Assembly (NCBI GenBank): GCA_964023205.1
Contig: OZ026844.1
Location: 6,632,840 to 6,696,839, forward strand
From: Lutraria lutraria
Taxonomy: Eukaryota > Mollusca > Bivalvia > Venerida > Mactridae
Length of the DNA stretch: 64,000 nt
Direction of reading: 5' to 3'
Shown: one piece after another, positions 59,917 to 64,000 of the stretch
Position numbering within the stretch: the first letter of the stretch is position 1
How the letters are laid out: each line of letters opens with the position of its first letter
Translations under genes and position numbers: made by a program
Notes under the pieces: generated by a model
Seen by the model: only the letters and a program-made list of their open reading frames with translations
What the model was told of the DNA's origin: nothing
Database searches by the model: none

Positions 59917-62115
59917 CGAGGGGTGATCCAAAAATAACCAGACTGAGTCTATAACTTATGAACAAAATGAGAAAAAAATACGAAAATCATGCATAATGAT
60001 TTTCAATCTTTAATACATGATATCTGAAAATGTTAGAAATATTGATCGAGTGACATTTGCATACTATTATTTGACAGACACCACGGTATGAACTAGTGGG
60101 GCAATGTCAACTTAACATGACGTCGTGTTACTTGATGTGGCGTTACGTTCGCAGTCACTTTTCTGTTTGATCAACCTTTGCGTGCAATAAAAATTATGCA
60201 ATAAACCCAAAAATGTCTAGCACTGACTTTTCTCATGTATTACTGTTTTGTAATACATCGCTGAACAGTTCAATAAGTGAATTATATTAAATGAAAGACA
60301 CGGGCTGATGCGCCTGTCACTGTACAGACTACATCTCAAACAGCGCTCACAAGCATTACGTCCGCGGTTGTTTCACGGCCCCACCTTCCGCATCTTCTAA
60401 CAAAACTCTACAGTCTCGGAACCACCGATGCCACTAAAAAATCTGCGTTAGTGACATTGTCTTTCTCGCTGATGTTTTCTGACTCATGTCGTGCGTTTTA
60501 GTTAGTGAATGTCCAGGCTGAGAGCAAAATTGTGTTATATGACGGGTATTTCTTGTGACTCTGATGATGTCATGCTCGATGACAGACAGTATCACATTAG
60601 ATGTTGCTGTTTACTAATGGTAACAGTAATCACTTCGATATTTCATAATATGATGCCACACACGTTGTGTTAGGCACAGACTTATTTGCGCCGATATTTC
60701 TCATGTGGAAATGAAAATTATTTATGTCAACTTTACAAATTTATCCTTGAAGTGACACCTGCCCCGCTAATCACCACATAGGTTGCTATAGCGACGATTA
60801 AACATACAATTTCTCTTTCCAGAAATATTTCAGTTTGTTCTGGGTTTGATTAGGATTGATGTGTATTTACAAAAATTTTCATGGAAATAATATCACGTAT
60901 AAAATCAAAGTACTGAAAGTACTGTCGGACTTGATTTTTACCATACGAGACAAAAGAGAGAAATGTGTACCCACATCGTTCGAGCCCATACAAATATTTT
61001 AACATTTAAAATTACGGACCGATTTTTCATTCATATTGTAATGCAGGTCATTTGCATATAGGTAAATGACATATGCTAGTGCTTTACTATAGTCCCTTTG
61101 CTAAAATTTTAAAATGAAAAAAGCCTGATATTGGAAAGTTTAATGATTAGCACATTAATTGAGGACAATTTAATTGCATTAAAAACTCTTTATTGTACAA
61201 AACTAGTAAAAAACACTTCAGTAACAGTAAATACAAACATTGATTCTTCTGGTTTTAACACAACAGATCATCGTCGGACTGAACACATTCAGGGTCACTC
61301 AAATCAAAAAGGTCCTGACACAGTAGAGTAAGACCTATATAACCTATAGTTAACCCGATGTTGCATGAAATTCAGACGTGATTATGTAATTCTAAATAAT
61401 CTGGCGTAAAAGGAACTCTTAAACAGTAAATTTTAAAAGCACGTATCCAGTAATTTACGTTCGTATTTAGCGACTCGAATTATTATTCTTAAGCCGCAGT
61501 TTTAACATTCAACCTTCATTAAATCAAACTCCCCACATCGGTTACGCTTTGCTACTAGCCACTGCGGGGAGTGAGTCTATAAATAGCGATTCCGTCATCA
61601 AAATAACACTAGTTGGTGTGAATATCACGGAATACGATTAATGAGAATTCGCTTTGTAATATTAAGAAATGTTAGAAAGGCACAAAACACACACATCGAT
61701 GGTAGATTGTTGCAAATGCATGAATACGTCCGTGGAGATTTTTCTGAACTATCGAACGAAAACCGAAAGTAGAACTACTTTTACGGCAAGATATTTTATT
61801 GGACAGTGAATACGCGGTTTTAATTCTATGCATTTGAAACTCTCATGTATCTACCGACAAGCACTTATTTAGATACATGACTCTTTCCATGTAGTTACAA
61901 TAAAATGATTTGAAATGTATTTAGATCTGACACACTTAATTGGGGAAAGATTCCAGATACTTCTATATAAACATACCATTTAGTTGCGTACTATTTCCTT
62001 TATGTGGCATTCTTTTAACCAAGCTGTTATAGAGTCCAGCGACAAATATAAGTCAATGATTACAAAGGACTTGATTTTGATAAAGGTAGTCCAGTTATTT
62101 CTGGATCACCCCTCG
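59917..62115. mobile_element. 2.2-kb mariner-type element without transposase
   Basis: CGAGGGGTGATCCAAAAATA at the left; the complement of the right end is CGAGGGGTGATCCAGAAATA, and matches continue through GACT. TA is outside both ends. Such termini are typical of mariner/Tc1 elements. No frame of the usual 340 residues or any D,D(D/E) motif is present; the longest frames (66 and 64 codons) are unrecognised. Confidence 0.8.
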
Positions 62116-62117
62116 TA

Positions 62118-62740
62118 TATATATATATGTATAGTTAAAACAGTACAACTTGTTTTAATTACAATAAATCTAATATGATACAAATTTGTACACAGAAAGT
62201 CGGCAAAATTAGTCAACAATTCTAGCAGATTATTAGAAATGTACATATTTCATTATTATACCTCAATTTAATTTACAATGTTAATCTTTCATGGGACACC
62301 ATGACATATACGTTCTGTCAGACATAGCAGGAAAAAATTTACTGTCAGAAAAATACTGTCTCCCGCTACCATGGATATGGAATGTTCAAAAATTATACTG
62401 TACTGTTCGCACATGCGCAATATCTATTTTTGCATTTCCGTTGTAAACAGAAAAATTAATGTGGATTTCACAACAAAAGACAAATAAATTTTCAAACTGT
62501 GTTATTTCTTCATTAGTCAACGTTTCGGTGCAACTGCCTTTTTCAAGACATAACAATAAAATAACGGAAGTGTAATATCATAATAAGTGTCATATCAAGC
62601 ATAACATAAAATGGCGTGAATGTGTGCAGTATAATAACAAAATGCAATTAGTATATTTTATATGGTTGTAAACAGACAAATAAAGATTAAATTAAGTTGC
62701 TCATGGTTTGAATAGTTTTTCTGTATAATAAAATAAATAT
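62118..62740. other. Intergenic, nothing recognised
   Basis: AT-rich; a small ACTGTCAGAAAAATACTGTC repeat near 62340 shares words with the hairpin at 62748. Confidence 0.5.
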
Positions 62741-62747
62741 TACTTTT

Positions 62748-62856
62748 CTGACTGGGTGACAGTAAAATTGTCAACTTGAGGAAATACTGTCAACCTCAGC
62801 TTCGCCTCAGTTCACAGTACTTCCTCAAGTTGACAATTTTACTGTCACCCGGTCAG
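62748..62856. repeat. Large hairpin with 36-bp arms
   Basis: CTGACTGGGTGACAGTAAAA, ATTGTCAACTTGAGGAA on the left is matched by its complement on the right with one mismatch. The 37-base middle also pairs partly (ACTGTCAACCT and GTTCACAGT). Confidence 0.9.
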
Positions 62857-64000
62857 ACAATGACAGACATGTAATATTTAAATAATAGAATGTATTTTTA
62901 CGTATACTGTAAACTTATCCATCATTCATTGGTAACATAACTCAAATGGAATCGAATAAAATGTTTATAGAAAAATAGCCAATTCTTGTTCAAAATCAAA
63001 ATGCCTAATATGGGCAAACTGAAATTAGTATTCAAAATGAAGCAAACTGGTACAAGATTGATACAAATGAGTAAAAGTCTGTAAGATATAGAAATAATAT
63101 GTTTTGTACTGTGTATTATTCTATTTTTCACAAGTCGCCGACACATACTGAGTGCACCAACTTATATACAACATGTTTGAGCCATTCTTAGGTTCTAGAA
63201 ACTCTGCTGCATCAGTTCATCTACATGCAAAGTTGATGTAAAAAATTAAAATATACAAGGGAGACAATTTTAAGTTCATTCATTGTATGAGATTAGCCTC
63301 CCTTCCAACAAACAGGTAGTAAAGTGGATCTATAAAAATTGCAAAGTTACCATCTTGAATTTCATTGAGGATATTCCAGTCTCTGGGATAGCAGTTTTAG
63401 GCCAACTTGTTGTTTTACTTGATGTAATATATCTGAAAAATAATTTTGATATGGTTAAACATACCTCAAATACCAGTATATTGAATGCAGGGGTGCATTT
63501 GATTTACCCGAAACTGAAACCGCGGATTCTGACTTAATTTAAATCATGAGTCTGAAACAAGTGAAACACTCCTGAAGTATGGTTCTAAGTCAAACAAACA
63601 GATCTAAGATGGCGACCCTATCATCTGAATGCAGCAAATGCTGCAAATATTTTGAAAATATTCTAGTAGCTTAAGCAAATGTTTATTCTTGAGTTTGTAA
63701 CTGAATTCTGTAGTTTTAAGAATGAAAATACTTCAGCTCAGGACTACCATTGCAGAATTTTGCTTCTTCTTGGTGGCCATTTGAATCATAACCACAGTGA
63801 ACCAAAGTGCTTGCAAACTGATCAAAACATATTAATGATTCGATGAAATATTATCTGAAGCATGTTCCCGACTTCAGTAAATCAATGCACCCCAGTTTTT
63901 AAAAAAATTGTAAACTTTCACGGAATAGAACTGCACTTGCAGAAACTAATGACAATTTCAGCTAAGACGCAGTATTAAGCATGGCTTTGAAACAGAATTG
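62857..64000. other. Right edge, nothing recognised
   Basis: AT-rich with several short frames (84 codons at 63283..63537 the longest) that resemble no family I know and lack splice support. Confidence 0.5.

Noticed and set aside
63283..63537. 84-codon plus-strand frame near the right edge
   Set aside because: No recognisable domain and no flanking exon structure.

Overview
This is animal genomic DNA, most likely from a bivalve mollusc (inferred from sequence style, not searched). It is AT-rich. The coding signal is split into small exons with GT-AG introns. The rest is dominated by short inverted-repeat transposons, tRNA-derived SINEs and tandem-repeat families of the kind common in clam-like genomes. 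There is no bacterial gene organisation, and almost all open frames are chance.

I can support two genes, both on the minus strand and paralogous. Both encode small universal stress proteins (USP, UspA family, ATP-binding type). Gene A (8407 down to 3033) and gene B (43148 down to 15087) have the same four-exon plan. The exon sizes of 70/76, 81, 107 and 249/222 nt, and all intron phases, match between them. Gene B has very large introns (17.4 kb, 9.1 kb and 1.1 kb), so 28 kb of the window belongs to a 161-residue protein. Gene A carries two versions of exon 3, each exactly 107 nt with intact splice sites. Including both, or neither, gives an immediate stop, so they look like mutually exclusive exons, giving two 168-residue isoforms.

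Layout. 1-2.9 kb: downstream flank of gene A with a TTAA-flanked inverted-repeat element. 3.0-8.4 kb: gene A. 8.4-15.1 kb: spacer with short transposons and a 58-bp tandem array. 15.1-43.1 kb: gene B, its introns packed with nested non-autonomous DNA transposons, among them a 2.9-kb element holding a bivalve-type tandem repeat, and 1.2-kb, 2.5-kb, 1.3-kb and 4.3-kb elements. 43.1-44.2 kb: gene B promoter and a satellite sharing a motif with the 5' flank. 44.3-45.7 kb: a second bivalve-type repeat and a tRNA-like relic. 46.2-58.6 kb: a very large compound tandem array, a 23-bp family followed by about 160 copies of a 51-bp unit and then a related 55-bp family, interrupted by two retroelement-like insertions and one 1.3-kb repeat-rich segment. 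59.0-59.6 kb: a 46-bp array. 59.9-62.1 kb: a mariner-type inverted-repeat element without transposase. 62.1-64.0 kb: a large hairpin and otherwise featureless sequence.

The most notable points are the frame-locked alternative exon pair; the 51-bp array, whose length is a multiple of three and which keeps a 2480-codon minus-strand frame open with higher-order repeat structure; a set of elements with CAG...CTG ends flanked by 5-bp direct repeats; and a 2.5-kb transposon inside gene B's first intron that carries four perfect TGACGTCA sites.
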